64,000 bases of DNA from CAZBNB01 sp964493245 (GTDB taxonomy: Bacteria; Pseudomonadota; Gammaproteobacteria; Legionellales; Legionellaceae). The notes under the pieces were generated by a model that made no database searches, had not been told where the DNA came from, and was given only the letters and a program-made list of their open reading frames with translations. A program made the position numbers and the translations under genes. The stretch is from NCBI GenBank assembly GCA_964493245.1, contig CAZBNB010000005.1, positions 57,918 through 121,917 on the forward strand. Reading direction: 5' to 3'. Below, in pieces: positions 63,957 to 64,000 of the stretch (its first letter is position 1; the number at the start of each line of letters is the position of its first letter).

Positions 63957-64000
63957 AGTCTATTAAGTCGGTCGATAAGCCGGGTTCTGTCGCGGAGTTT
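63957..64000 (-). ncRNA. rnpB: RNase P RNA, 3' end (partial)
   Basis: Read on the minus strand the sequence is GCGACAGAACCCGGCTTATC followed by GACCGACTTAATAG. ACAGAACCCGGCTTATCG is the near-universal 3' end of type A bacterial RNase P RNA. The rest of the gene lies beyond the window. The exact 3' boundary is estimated. Confidence 0.9.

Noticed and set aside
1..64000. CRISPR arrays, rRNA genes, complete integrase or transposase genes
   Set aside because: I looked for regularly spaced short repeats, rRNA stretches and integrase or transposase motifs and saw none. The repeats here are dispersed or tandem with other structure.

Overview
The window looks like chromosomal DNA of an AT-rich gammaproteobacterium, probably in or near the Legionellales (Legionella/Coxiella type). 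This placement is an inference. It rests on the gene order ribF-ileS-lspA, mraZ-rsmH-ftsL-ftsI-murE and pilM-pilQ-aroK-aroB, on a Legionella-type major outer membrane protein, and on several proteins of eukaryotic-like or effector-like design (a Ser/Thr kinase, a Fic-motif protein, coiled-coil membrane proteins). No single gene proves the genus. A 100-N gap at 6659-6758 shows that the sequence is a scaffold.

Layout. 1-15 kb: the start of icd, mreBCD, a ComEA-like secreted helix-hairpin-helix protein, a Ser/Thr kinase, murG-nadC, the gap inside a 198-bp tandem repeat, a cation/proton antiporter-ppsA, then purB-nadB-nadA on the other strand. 15-26 kb: a small Cys-rich secreted peptide, an adenylate-forming ligase, a KDPG-aldolase-like protein without its lysine, lspA-ileS-ribF, a universal stress protein, pdxB, aroB and aroK. 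26-31 kb: a LOG-family protein and a degenerate pilus locus in which the PilN N-terminus is fused to the PilQ secretin, plus PilM. 31-41 kb: SNF2 helicase, nadE, two small beta-barrel proteins, rpe, isovaleryl-CoA dehydrogenase, Ser/Thr dehydratase and a DegQ-like protease.

42-53 kb is the accessory region. It starts at a tRNA-Leu(CAA) whose 3' end is repeated in degenerate form 3.2 kb away. Between the two lie an AbiE toxin-antitoxin pair and a uridine-kinase-like gene. Next come membrane, Cys-rich and effector-like genes and two copies of a 333-bp inverted-repeat element. 53-64 kb returns to the core: two glycosyltransferases, trhO, a dcw cluster shortened to mraZ-rsmH-ftsL-ftsI-murE, a coiled-coil membrane protein, coaX and the 3' end of rnpB.

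Together the genes give most of NAD synthesis (nadB, nadA, nadC, nadE), part of the shikimate and vitamin B6 pathways, CoA and FAD synthesis, and cell shape and septal peptidoglycan functions. murG lies 50 kb from the rest of the division cluster. The sequence carries many small non-coding elements: three copies of a roughly 175-bp MITE with 8-9 bp target duplications, six unrelated long palindromes and the 333-bp element. The observations most worth following are the PilN-PilQ fusion, the AbiE/uridine-kinase operon at the tRNA, the two-domain LOG protein and the mutated KDPG aldolase.
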